64,000 nucleotides of DNA from Numenius arquata (taxonomy: Eukaryota > Chordata > Aves > Charadriiformes > Scolopacidae). The DNA lies in assembly GCF_964106895.1 (NCBI RefSeq), contig NC_133577.1, positions 100,185,223-100,249,222 on the forward strand, given 5' to 3'. A program made the translations under genes and the position numbers. Shown one piece after another: positions 11,001 to 21,833 of this stretch. The notes under the pieces are model-generated. The model was given only the letters and a program-made list of their open reading frames with translations, did no database searches and was not told where the DNA came from. Within the stretch, counting starts at the first letter, position 1, and each line of letters opens with the position of its first letter.

Positions 11001-12979
11001 ACCCTCTCTTTGGAGGCTTGCACTGTGGTGGTGCATAATACACAAGCTGATTGCTCTCCGGTCACGCCATCCTCACTGGCATTCGTTAATATGGGGCCTG
11101 CTTGGTCTCCTCTTACAAGGTGCTCTTGCTTCTCTTGTCTTTTAGGCAGAGTTAAATTGCTATCTACAGCCACGTGAGGTTCACCTCTGCTGTTTTCCCC
11201 TCTGCTGTTGTAATATATTGACAGCACTAAGGTAGCTCTTACCGAATCCTTTGTATCCACCGTACATCTGGATAACTGCACTTCGGGCCATCTATTCATG
11301 TGGCACGTTGCCAGCTTAGTCTGGTTAGGCTTGTCAAGGATACTAATGGCAAGCAGCAAGGAATTTGGGATAATGAATCCCGTCTGCGTAACACCAGATG
11401 CAATGTGTGGCCTTTATTGCAAATTTATTCTGTTTTCATTTGCTTAACCTTTATGTTGCCATTTCTGCTCATGCCAAAAAACACAGCCTCTGAACATGGA
11501 AGAACTCAAAATTTAATCACTTGGAAACTGCCAGTCAAATGAATTGAGATACAGTAAGCGTGTCAGGAGAGAGAAGCAAAAACACTTGGATAATCAGCCT
11601 GTACTGGGAATGTCAGGTCTTCAGATGACTGACTCATGAAATGCCAGAAAATAACCACAGCCGGATTAGCGTGTGATATTAGTTACTTGGTTGGCACTTG
11701 GCCAGGCAATCTGCTCAAACTCACTACCCGAAAGAAACTGCCGGGTACTATGATGGATGCTGATTTCTAATACTTGGTTTCTTTCATCCCTTCATCAGCT
11801 TTTGTCTTCGTTTGTAAAATGAGTTGGTCTTGCTGAAGAAATGGCTTGATCCTCAGTTAGGAATTGGCTATAGGTGCCAAGAAGCAGGAATAAGGGTGCA
11901 GGAAAGTGGATAAATAGGTGATAACTGGACTGTGTAGGGAACAGTTTTGCTGTACTATTAAACGTGCCCTCTCATAAGGGTTGTGCTTTATTCTGATCTT
12001 AAATTTTATTCACTTGACTCTTGGACCAAGCCATAGCTACAGAATGGGTCAGAGGGAAGAATTATTTTGCACAGACTTTAGCGTCATTTAAAATTTTGGG
12101 AATTGTCCAAACATGAGGAAAAACATAGGCTGTTCTTTTTCAAGTTAGTTCAATTACTCTTTACCTAGTATTAGATGATGTGTATGCAGTTATAACAAGG
12201 CTTTTGAATTGATTCATTGTTTCTAGGCATATTCTTGGCTACTTTGTTTCAAAAGCTTAAAAGAGATTGGAAATTAAAACAGCTTTGAGATTTCCCTGGT
12301 TCTTGCCAGTGTAAGAGCTGCTTAATCAGGAGGAGGGGAGGGAGTGCCTCTAGGGGAGATGCCGTCTATGATCAGCTCTGGAAGCTGCAGTTCCAGAACA
12401 GTGTAGAAGCCTGACTGACTGATCCAGAGGAAATCCTTGCTGCTTTAGTAAGGACTCTGTTAGGGGACTATGTTTAGGGAAGCACCCCCACCACCCTTCT
12501 TTAACTGAACATGGTTTATTCTGTGTTAAATGCAGCTGAACTCAAATATGTATAAAGAATATGCAGCTGCTTGAACAAACATCATTAATTTCAGATATTG
12601 GCCAGAATGTTTAATAAATGGTGATTACTTGTTTCTTTCTGGACTGAAAACTTTCTTTACTGCATAAATCATCAGAGGCTTCTTTTAAGTACACTAACTT
12701 GACTGGGTTTTTTTTATTACAAATTGACTTGCATACAGAAAAAATATGCTTTGGATCCAGGGGAGGGGGAAAGAACATATGTCTTCTGTAGCACATGAAG
12801 GCAGAAACTAATTTCATGTAAAATAATGAAAGGGAAATGAAAGCTATGCTTTCCTGCAACTTTATCATGACTGTCCGGGCTAGGTTTGAAAAACATCTTT
12901 TTAAAAGTCTTGCAACTGTTTTATAATTGATGGCTTTGTTGAATACAGTTTAACTGTTCTCTCTTTCTCCTTTCATCAG
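8099..12979 (+). other. ZCRB1: ZCRB1 intron 1
   Basis: About 4.9 kb. It begins in the CpG island and becomes AT-rich after about 8.4 kb. It includes an unusually open stretch near 10943-11359 on the minus strand (138 codons, product not recognised). No known repeat identified. Confidence 0.55.
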
Positions 12980-13067
12980 AAAAATGAGTGGTGGGTTGGC
13001 ACCAAGCAAAAGCACAGTGTATGTGTCCAATTTACCCTTTGCTTTGACAAACAACGATCTGTACCGG
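12980..13067 (+). CDS. ZCRB1: ZCRB1 exon 2 (first coding exon)
   Basis: The acceptor TTTCATCAG ends at 12979; the ATG is at 12984-12986 and the donor GTAAGT starts at 13068. Encodes residues 1-28, MSGGLAPSK through NDLYR, including RNP2 of the RRM. The start is fixed by the conserved MSGGLAPSK N-terminus. Confidence 0.93.
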
Positions 13068-16000
13068 GTAAGTTTTTAAGAGCTGCGTTGTGCAGATCAA
13101 ACTTGTTGACGACAATTTTGAGTGTAAATACAATACTGATCTATGTCTCTTACTTAGAAATATTTGTCTTGATAAATCTATTACTAATGAAATGCAATTG
13201 TCTACTGTTAAATCTTTTTATTTTGTTTTATATTTCAGATATTTTCAAAGTATGGCAAAGTTGTCAAGTAAGTAACCTGATATGGCCTGCTATCTTTGTA
13301 GCTTTCATTTTAAATATTTGATGTCTTTGCTTCACTTGAAAGTCTTGTGCTTATAAATTTAAGTATGAATGTGGAACTGTATTGAAGGCCTGTTCATTTT
13401 AAATAAAGTATAAATTTAATTTAACAACTGGAAGTTCTTGCAGTTACACAGTGTAAGAATATTTGTGTTGGGTACCGGTTTTGCTAACCACTTCTTAAGA
13501 GCAAGTAGAATGTTGTTATATACCAATGGTCTTTTCTCTGAAATAGTTGAAACAATATTCTGCTAGTAAGTGTTGTTCCCTTTCCCCTGAACACTGCCTG
13601 GGACACAAGTGGATAAGTGTAAAACTGGGAGCTTCTACTTCTGTGAACTAGATGTCACTATTCCCACAATTGCAATGTACAATTCCTCTATTTGTGGCTC
13701 TAGAGGGATTTGTTATTGTGACTGCTTAGTATCACATTGAAGATCAGACACAAGGCTTTATGGTAATGGTTTTTAGCATGTGGGGTATTCATGAACGATA
13801 CTTGTGAATACCTGCCTCTTTGTTTAAATGATAGAAATCAATGCCACAGGAAGGAATTTGCTGTTTTGTTTGGTTTCTTTATTTTTTTAACTGGTCAGAA
13901 TAACAAGACTCAAGACTTCAGCTTTCAACCCTACACCAGCAAATATCTACTCTAACTTTTAGTAGCTGCTGTAATAATCTGTGAGATACAGAGCTAAATT
14001 CAAAGTTTTTGAAGTCTCGGTAGTATGTCAGGTGATAAATAGCAGGAAATGCCAAATTACAACTTCAGAAAAACATATTTTTTAAATTGACTGAGAGGAA
14101 AACCTGTACGTAGGGCTCTGACAGACATGCAGTGATCAATACAACTGGGCATCTACAGTCTCTATTGTTTCCAAGGTGGGGTATCTGACCTGTTTTAGTC
14201 AAGTGCTGAACTACCAATTTAGAAAAATCCTCAGCAAAGGTTGTAGTAGTGCTGGTGTTTAATATCCATTGAGGGGCCTGTTCTCCATAAATTTGACACT
14301 TCTGACCTCCCTGCTATCCTTTGCTAATGTTCCTGTACTCTGTGTGTTTGGGGGTAGGGGTCTCCTACTGTCTCGGCTTTTGAATTTGTTTGATAGAAGG
14401 ATGAGAATTGTATGAAGTATTGGCTGCAGGATGCACTGCTTATTTTAAAGGTGTCATAGCAGCATTCTCTCTTTTTTCCTTTATTAATAGTTTCTAGTGT
14501 TTTAGTTACTCTTTTTTTGACTGTCATAAACAACAGTAATGGTGTTTTCAGATGCCTGTGCAGAAGAAATCCTGCACTGCATCCTGTGTGAAAGTAGCTA
14601 ATTTAGAACTTGCAATTCTGTCTGCATAGTTACTGTTTTCCTCCGCCTATATATTTTTTTGGAAAAAAAAAAAAATCACTTACTGATACCTAATTTTTCC
14701 TGACATTTTGCCTAGTCACTGCCGGGAGTTAAACCAAATGCAAAGAGTCACAGAATACGCAGAATGTGTGAAATACTACCATGATTATTTTTTTTTTCCC
14801 CTGTTTGCCCCTTTGTAAGCTGACCTGACTATAAATAGTGCATGTACTGTGGGATTCTACTGGTATTCCCATTTCGTTGTGAAACTGAGGCTAAGAAGGA
14901 TTAGTTTTTCTATTTGTAACTAGTTATTAATTCTGAAGAAAAATCTTTTCAAATATTAGTTTGATTTCTGTAGAGTCTTTGTTCAGGGACTTTAAAACAC
15001 TTTGCAGAAAGCTTTGCGATGTCACCTAGGTCAGATTTAACTTAATTAAATAAGCTTTAACAGACTTCTTTTGAAGAGTTTCTTGACTCAGCAAAATCAT
15101 GCTGACTTTTCTTCCATACTGTATTTCTTACCCCAATATATCCTGACTATTATGGTTTCAGCTCAGTTTGTTCAGTGAGGAACCAGACTTTCTAGGGCTC
15201 CAAGAAGTTGCTGACTTTTTAAAGATTTGTCACACTTGTTTCTTTCTATGCTTGTGTTATTAACTGGTATGCTCAGTATCCCAATTAGAAGCCTGACAGT
15301 CATACTAGGGTTCTGTCAACTCTTGAAAGAGTAACTTGGCAAAAGAATTAATAGAATTGTTCTAAGGTTTGTTTTATTGATACTTCAACTCAATGCATTC
15401 AATTGGACACATTCTTGTCCAAGAGGCTTTGGTAGAAAAACTGTTCTAATCTCTTATCTTCCTGTGCATTTATTTTGAGGGAAATTGAGCGTTCTTTACT
15501 GAGCTTTTATTTTATACGCTTTTTACTATGTAGGTCACCAACCTGTTACACAGGTTTTCTGGTATACCTTCTGCATTGAAGTGGAGTTTGTTTGGATTTA
15601 TTTTTTTTTAAAAAATGTCCTATTACTTCTTGCAATTTTGGTTTGCCTTATGGGTGAATCTTGTTCTGCCTGTGATGAACACAGTGAGGAGTTTATTCCC
15701 TGCTTTTTAACATGTACTTTTATTTTCATGTACATGCAGACTGGCATCCTGTTTCCCACTGTTTTCTTGTTTTTAGGGCTAAATACAATTGATGTTAAGA
15801 TTGAAGGAATTGAGCTTGTGTGGGCTTCCCCCACCTTCACCTCTTGTCATTCTTTTTCTTTGTTGTTTTCTTTGTCTGTCTACTGGGTCTAAATCTTTCT
15901 TGAATTTCTCAATATGCTGCTGGAGCTGTTGATTCCAATGTTAGACTGAAGATTTAACTTTGTATGTCATGTAAAATAACACATGTATCCATAACTTGTT

Positions 16001-19000
16001 TGGATTCCAGTTGGAGATATTTGTAGAACAATACTGCATATGCTTACTGTTTCCTATCTTGAACCTGTTTAGCTGGTTAGTCCTGCAGAAACATAGACTA
16101 CTCTGTTTAGATGCAGTTCAATACACTGGGTTTTTCAGCAATGATAGCAGTTGTCAAGATTACTCCTGAATTTTAATTTCACCTGCAGTATGTGCAGTTC
16201 CCTCCAGTTATGTTGTCTGCAAATCTGAAGAGTACGTTCTCTGTTCTTCAAGTCATCCAAGGGAATAATGAATGATACTGAACCCAGAAAGACCTCATAT
16301 TTTTAAAAAATCATCTCCGCTCTACCTGTAAGCACGTGGCCTGGTTAGCTGTTCCTTTGAATTTCTGTTTAATGAGCCTTTCTATTTTTAAATATACTTT
16401 ATTTCCTTTTTGCTGTATAACAAAGGTAAGATCCCACGGAAGTCTTTAAGGAAAAAATGTCTGAAGTAATTTTAGTGTATGTATAATGTGGTTATATGCT
16501 TTCAGAGTTACTATTATGAAAGACAAAGACACCAGGAAGAGCAAAGGAGTTGCCTTTATTTTGTTTTTGGATAAAGAATCTGCACAAAACTGTTCTCGAG
16601 CACTTAATAACAAACAGGTAAATTGTGTAAAGTTGTTATGGTAGGAAGGTTGGGTTTACAGCCCCAGAATATTTACCTTTTTTTCCAATTTGCTGTAGTT
16701 GTTTGGAAGAGTAATAAAAGCAAGTATTGCCATTGATAATGGAAGAGCAGCAGAATTCATTCGCAGGCGTAACTACTTTGATAAGTCTAAGTGTTACGAA
16801 TGTGGGGTGAGTAAAACCAGTATTCCAGCTTGTTTTTTCTTCAATTTGGCCATTCCTAATCCTCCCCATGGTGTTAAAATATTTTTTTTTTCTATTGATG
16901 CTATCAACTTGCATATCAGTTGTACCATTTTCAAGAATGATAATACCCCTTTTGTCTTTTATTTGGGATTTGGGGGTTGGAGGGAAAATATGTGCTTGTA
17001 ATTGCTGCTTAACAAGCTGATGAGCAGACAGAGCCAAGTATCAGTATAAAGCTGTATGAGAAGGAAAACCTCCTTATCTTTGCTTCAAAATACCTGCTTT
17101 TGCTATATCTTTGGAAGACCTTGATATAGTTGGCAGTTAAATAAATATTGGAAACAGCTGGTTTTACACAGAACAAGTGTGTCTTAAATTTTAGGCAATT
17201 CCTCATTTTTCCTTGATATAATAACATAGGAGATTGCAATTTGGATAGTACTTAACATCAAATACAAACTTGATTTATATTGATAACACTTTTGAGCAAA
17301 AATATTGACTCCTATTTATTATACTGTTAATGCTGAGGTGTATATCTTGTCTCAAACATAAACTGTGCTGTAGTGTATTCAGCTATTGCAGCAGCCAAAG
17401 AAAATCTACTTTGCTCATAGCTTGTTCTCAGTTTGCAGTTAAGCATGCATATCACCACCAATCTCTGCGTTTCCATGGCAAGCTTATAGAGAAGAGTTTG
17501 TCTTCTGTGTGCTAATTCAGCATTCCATTTATCTTACTAATTGCTTCCATTTTTTTTCCCTGTGAACTGTCTTACATTAACTTTCCTCATTATATGTTTC
17601 AACATATAGTTGTTTGTAATGGTTTCTGTTAAGCAATATTTCTTTTTCTCCAAGGAAGCAGGACACTTAAGTTATGCGTGTCCTAAAAATATGCTAGGAG
17701 AGCGGGAGCCACCAAAGAAAAAGGAAAAGAAGAAGAGAAAAAAAATAGTTGAGCCAGAAGAAATGTATGTATATTTATTTACATGTTAATACTTCTTTTA
17801 GGCAACTTTTTCATACTGAACACTTAAAATAAATATCTATGTATTTTTCTCTCTCTGCACTGTGAAGTGAGGAGGAAGAAGAAAGTGAAGAGGAAGGAGA
17901 AGACCCTGCTCTAGATAGCCTCAGCCAAGCCATAGCTTTTCAGGTACAAAATTGAAGCACTATGTGTAGTTCCATCTAAATGTGAGGAGGAACTTCTTCA
18001 CTTTGAGGGTGGCAGAGCAATGGAACAGGCTGTTCAGAGAGGTGACGGAGTCTCCTTCTTTGAAGACATTCAAAACACGCTTGGGCATGTTCCTGTGCAA
18101 CCTTCTCTAGGTGGACTTGCTTTGACAGGGAGGTTGGACTAGATGATCTCCAGAGGTCCCTTCTAACCCCATATCATTCTGTGATTCTGTGTTTGTTGTT
18201 TATTATTATTTAAATACAACTCCCTTTTTTCCTTTTTTCAGCTGCTTTTCAAAAGCTCTAAGATAAACTTGTAGATCTGTCCATTCTGTAGTACTTGGGG
18301 CCCTCTTGCCTGATAGTAGTTAGTGACTATCGTTGGTTTCTTCATATTGTAGGCATGTTCAGTTTTTGAATTTTTGTGGTTTGGTTTTCTTTAACTGTTT
18401 TACTGTTGCTGTGGTTTTGCATTGCAGTTCTTTCTTTCCTTCAAGCTTCTTTGTTCCTTAGTTTGCTGTCATCTTTGCTGTGATGCTCCATTAGGTTTTT
18501 GGTCCACAAATCCCTCTTAAATATGTTAACTGAGCAGCTAGAAAAATAGTCATGTATCAATGATCAGGTACATCCTCTGCCCTCACTCACTAGAAAACAA
18601 CATCTATTTCTGGAGCACTCCCTTTGCGTAATAGAGTCCATCACAGTCTCTAATAGAACTTTTCTCTCAAAACATATTTAATGCATTTTTTGTTATGTGG
18701 ATAGGTAGTCTGAGCTGTATTACGATCTTCTTTAATATGTCTTTAGAGGCTTTTGCTTCTCTACACAGAGTAAGCCTGAATTGATGTTCAAATTTCATGG
18801 CTCCCTAGTCCTCAGCTATCCCCTGTGTGCTCCTGTCCCCCCAAAAAATCGCTCAGAGTTTCTATGATAACTTTGTCTTGAATATGACTGTAATGAATGC
18901 AAAACTTTTACATGATGTAGTCCAAAATAATGATGCAAATATGCACAGCTATACACACACGCGCATTCAGAAAAACCTACAAGTTTACAAAGTAAAACCT

Positions 19001-19665
19001 ACAAATGTAAACAAGCCAGGGAACATTCCCATTTCTCTCACCACCCAAAGATTTTAACTGGGATAGCATGTTTCCCAATAGAAATGGGAAGCATTTATTT
19101 AAACCTTTAGTTGAGTAACCATTATATCCCTGAAGACATTCATTCCCTGAATGAATGACTGCAAAAGACAGCAGATAGAAGACTTGTTAGTGGAACAAAG
19201 CTGATTCAATAACATCAATTTAAAATGTAATTCATTCTTTGCTTCAGATCTCACCTGCTCTATAGTTGTGTAAGTTTGACACGTGCAAAGTTCCTCTCTT
19301 TGAAAACAGAGGGTTTTCCCTGTGGCCTGCATTAGTGCAGAAGACTTACTGTTTGCCTGTGAGAAATGTTTTCTAGTGCGTTCATTGCACAGTTTATGAG
19401 GAAATGGAGATAAATACTTTGGATTCTTGAACTTGTGAAATAATTCAATGCATATTAATAATTAGCATTATTATTAATAATGCATCTTAATTTTTCTTAA
19501 TCCTAGCTAATGCTTTTCCTTCTTTCATTGTAGCAAGCCAAAATTGAGGAAGAGCAACAAAGATGGACACAGACTGCAGGGGAATCTTCAATTTCAGATG
19601 ATTCAAAACGTCCAAGGATTAAGAAAAGTGCTTATTTCAGTGATGAGGAAGAACTTAGTGATTGA
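12984..19665 (+). CDS. ZCRB1: Zinc finger CCHC-type and RNA-binding motif protein 1 (U11/U12 snRNP 31K), complete, spliced
   Basis: Spliced from 12984-13067, 13239-13267, 16506-16617, 16699-16806, 17655-17764, 17868-17943 and 19534-19665; all introns are GT-AG and frames join exactly, giving 216 residues (human 217). Seen: an RRM at about residues 10-88 with RNP2 VYVSNL (12-17) and RNP1 KGVAFILF (51-58); a CCHC knuckle C107-x2-C110-x4-H115-x4-C120; a lysine/arginine cluster at about 132-141, probably a nuclear localisation signal; an acidic Glu-rich stretch from about 144; and a C-terminus ending EEELSD. Known: ZCRB1 is the 31K protein of the U11/U12 di-snRNP of the minor spliceosome, acting in the nucleus. 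Its own introns look U2-type. Neighbours: divergent promoter with PPHLN1. Identity is very secure. Confidence 0.96.
13239..13267 (+). CDS. ZCRB1: ZCRB1 exon 3 (29-nt microexon)
   Basis: TATTTCAG acceptor and GTAAGT donor flank only 29 nt encoding IFSKYGKVV plus two bases of the next lysine. The frame join to exons 2 and 4 reproduces the RRM without gaps. It is short enough for gene finders to miss. Confidence 0.93.
13268..16505 (+). other. ZCRB1: ZCRB1 intron 3, possible ancient LINE relics
   Basis: About 3.2 kb, AT-rich. Segments around 15080-15180 and 16230-16300 (for example AAATCATGCTGACTTTTC and AAGTCATCCAAGGGAATAATG) recall the antisense 3' regions of old CR1/L3-type LINEs. The resemblance is weak and from memory, so these are possible relics only. 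Confidence 0.3.
16506..16617 (+). CDS. ZCRB1: ZCRB1 exon 4
   Basis: TTTCAG acceptor and GTAAAT donor. Encodes the second half of the RRM (VTIMKDKDTRKSKG to NNKQ), including RNP1 KGVAFILF. Ends at a codon boundary (residue 75). Confidence 0.93.
16699..16806 (+). CDS. ZCRB1: ZCRB1 exon 5
   Basis: GCTGTAG acceptor and GTGAGT donor; 36 codons, residues 76-111. Completes the RRM and opens the CCHC knuckle (KCYECG). Confidence 0.93.
16807..17654 (+). other. ZCRB1: ZCRB1 intron 5
   Basis: GTGAGT to CCAAG, about 850 bp, AT-rich. No recognisable repeat, RNA gene or additional exon. Confidence 0.6.
17655..17764 (+). CDS. ZCRB1: ZCRB1 exon 6
   Basis: CTCCAAG acceptor and GTATGT donor. Encodes EAGHLSYACPKNMLGE, completing the CCHC knuckle, followed by the lysine-rich stretch. 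Confidence 0.93.
17868..17943 (+). CDS. ZCRB1: ZCRB1 exon 7
   Basis: The acceptor is weak (CACTGTGAAG, purines directly before the AG) and the donor is GTACAA, also below consensus. Encodes the glutamate-rich run and EDPALDSLSQAIAFQ. A CR1 fragment begins about 30 bp after the donor. The reading frame and the conserved DSLSQAIAFQ support the exon despite weak sites. Confidence 0.9.
17944..19533 (+). other. ZCRB1: ZCRB1 intron 7
   Basis: About 1.6 kb. It contains a CR1 3' fragment at its 5' end; the remainder is AT-rich with nothing recognised. Confidence 0.6.
17974..18192 (+). mobile_element. CR1 non-LTR retrotransposon, 5'-truncated 3' end
   Basis: Typical avian CR1 3' segment in sense orientation: ...GAGGAACTTCTTCACTTTGA..., GGCTGTTCAGAGAGGTGACG, GGTTGGACTAGATGATCTCC and a tail of ATTCTGTG repeats (ATTCTGTGATTCTGTG) ending at about 18192. 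About 220 bp, severely 5'-truncated as is usual for CR1. It sits in ZCRB1 intron 7, starting about 30 bp after the exon 7 donor. Confidence 0.9.
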
Positions 19666-20220
19666 AATAATGTTGGTTTATATGCATATGTAATATATAT
19701 ATAGTGTATATTTTGTAAAGTGCTACAAAGTTATCTGTAATACAAGTTTGTCTTGGTGTTGAAGACTTTTATAGAAAATCATGTTGTAATTCTACCCTGC
19801 CCCTCAAACCTCTCTTTTTTTGATACTTCTTTCTCAAAACTTCACCCTTTAAGGCAGCTTCTTAAGAGAAAAATGTGTTTCTATGCTTAAATGCAGAAAA
19901 ATATCTGGGAAAATGCTTCTTGCAGTTAGTAGCTAGACTCAAACCCTGGGAGTGAAGCCTTTCATAAGAAAATTTACTAAGATTTTTTTTTTTTTTTTTT
20001 TTTCCAAAGAGGAGTTCCTTTCAGGATCACTGTTAGCACCACCGATGCTTTATATGTTGGTCTGTTTATTGCCTGTTGGAAGCAGTGCTTTAGTAGTACT
20101 TTAGTAGTATAAGAGTCTTGCACTAACTCCTCTGCATAGGGTTGAATTTCAGCCTTAAGCATTGTACTAGTCTTTTTATTCTTCATGCAGTAATATAATA
20201 AATTACTGTCACATAACCTT
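19534..20220 (+). CDS. ZCRB1: ZCRB1 terminal exon 8: coding to TGA at 19663-19665, then 3'UTR
   Basis: CATTGTAG acceptor; 43 codons (QAKIEEEQQRW to EEELSD) then TGA. The 3'UTR runs about 550 nt to an AATAAA at 20197-20202 followed by a GT-rich downstream element (TTTGTTTGTG), so cleavage is expected near 20215-20225. A 21-T run sits in the UTR at 19983-20003. Confidence 0.88.
20197..20202 (+). terminator. ZCRB1 polyadenylation signal AATAAA
   Basis: Canonical hexamer, the first after the ZCRB1 stop codon, followed within about 20 nt by a GT-rich stretch. Confidence 0.75.
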
Positions 20221-21789
20221 TGTTTGTGAAATCATTTTGGACCAAACAGTACATCTGTGTGCTTTCCAAAAGGATATGAAGATGTTGATCTTCTGTCTTA
20301 ACGCGCAGTTTCAGTAACTTGCTGTACCCTTTATAGTGTCTTTATAGCCTATATACAATATAGGTTTCATAGGAGATGCAAGTTAAAAGCTATGTGGTGG
20401 TTAGTTCAGTCTTGAAACGTTCATACTTCATATTTTTTAAAGAGTGATAGTTCTGTTGCTCTTGCATTAAAATTGAGAATGGCCGTATGTTTTAAAAATG
20501 GGAATGCACATATATTTTAATATGCTCTAATCTGATTTTGAAAGTCTCTTGTTGTGACATGGGATTATACTGCGCTGTTTCTCCTAACTGCAGTTTGGGT
20601 GCCTAACATGGTAATTATGATTATGCACAGGTTTTTAAATACATCTAGCATGGATCACGGTCCTATCTTCTCAGGCTTCTGAACCTGCTGGCAAATCCAG
20701 AGGGCAGAGAGTTTCCTAGGTGCTTAAAAATCAGCCTTCATGTATACTTGGAACTGCCATGTCTCTAAGCGAAGTGTGTTGGCACCTATTTTGCACCTAA
20801 AGCTGTTCAGATATTTTAGATAGATACTCCATCCTTAAATCTCTGTAGGGTTCCAGTAATGTTCTCCTAAAATGCCTTGTAGACACCTTAGGAGAACAGT
20901 ACAAAGCCCTGCAGCAGTGATTACTCCCAAAACCACAGGCACGTGGTGATGGTGGTAACCCTTTTATATTGGACACTTTGTGTAGTCAAACTTTTCGTTT
21001 TTTGGAGGTACAATATAAAACATGTTCACGCTTAGAAGAAAAGACCATCTGGCCTCTGTTTCTATTTTCAGCTCTTCCTGTTGCTCATCAGAACTTGGTT
21101 TTCTTCCAAATATAGGAAATGTAAATCCAAATATACCATTACATATTCTTAATTAATACCAATTTACATTCAAAAATATAACTGGGTGCAAAGAAGAGGC
21201 GCACACACACACCCACACCCTCTAAGCTAATATAAAGCATCACATTCAGAAGGTCATCCTGGGGTCTTCTGTTGCTACTTTCACAAGAATTCAGAAACAA
21301 GAATAAGGTAATAATGTGAAATTTTTTTCTGTACAAACTACTCAAGCTGCAGAATGGGGAAAAATATTGGACTTTATACATAGGAAGGTCTTGGACTCAG
21401 TAATATGAAGTAAGTCTTAAAAACATTCTTGGTGACTTTCTGCTGAAAGCATAATATATTCAGGTTAGTTAAATCTGAAGCTTCCTTAACTGAATTTCAG
21501 GAACATCTCTTGATACTGAATAGCCAAGTGCTGAAGTGCTAGGTGTAACTTAGTGTTAATAAATGCAAATCCCAGTACATCATGTGTGTAACAATGAAGA
21601 CTGAGGGGTTCTAAATTCTGCTAAGGAAGGAAATCTTGCTGCCAGTCTGCTTCTCTGCAAATGCTAGGCTAAGGCTCAATAGCAGTAAAAAAAAAAAAAA
21701 ATTAAAAGGAGAGCAAAACAAACAAAAATATTATGCCACTACTTAAAATCAGGGTTTGTCATCTTCTCTAATACAGTGTTCAATGCTGT

Positions 21790-21833
<44 letters not shown>

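Noticed and set aside
12984..13067. An RYBP- or hnRNP-type identity for the RRM gene
   Set aside because: The CCHC knuckle directly after the RRM and the EEELSD terminus specify ZCRB1.
16699..17001. Apparent 100-codon ORF starting at ZCRB1 exon 5
   Set aside because: Only 16699-16806 is coding; the remainder is read-through of the intron past the GTGAGT donor.
21794..21828. Poly(A) run as the tail of a processed pseudogene
   Set aside because: The upstream sequence contains no recognisable coding or retroelement body.
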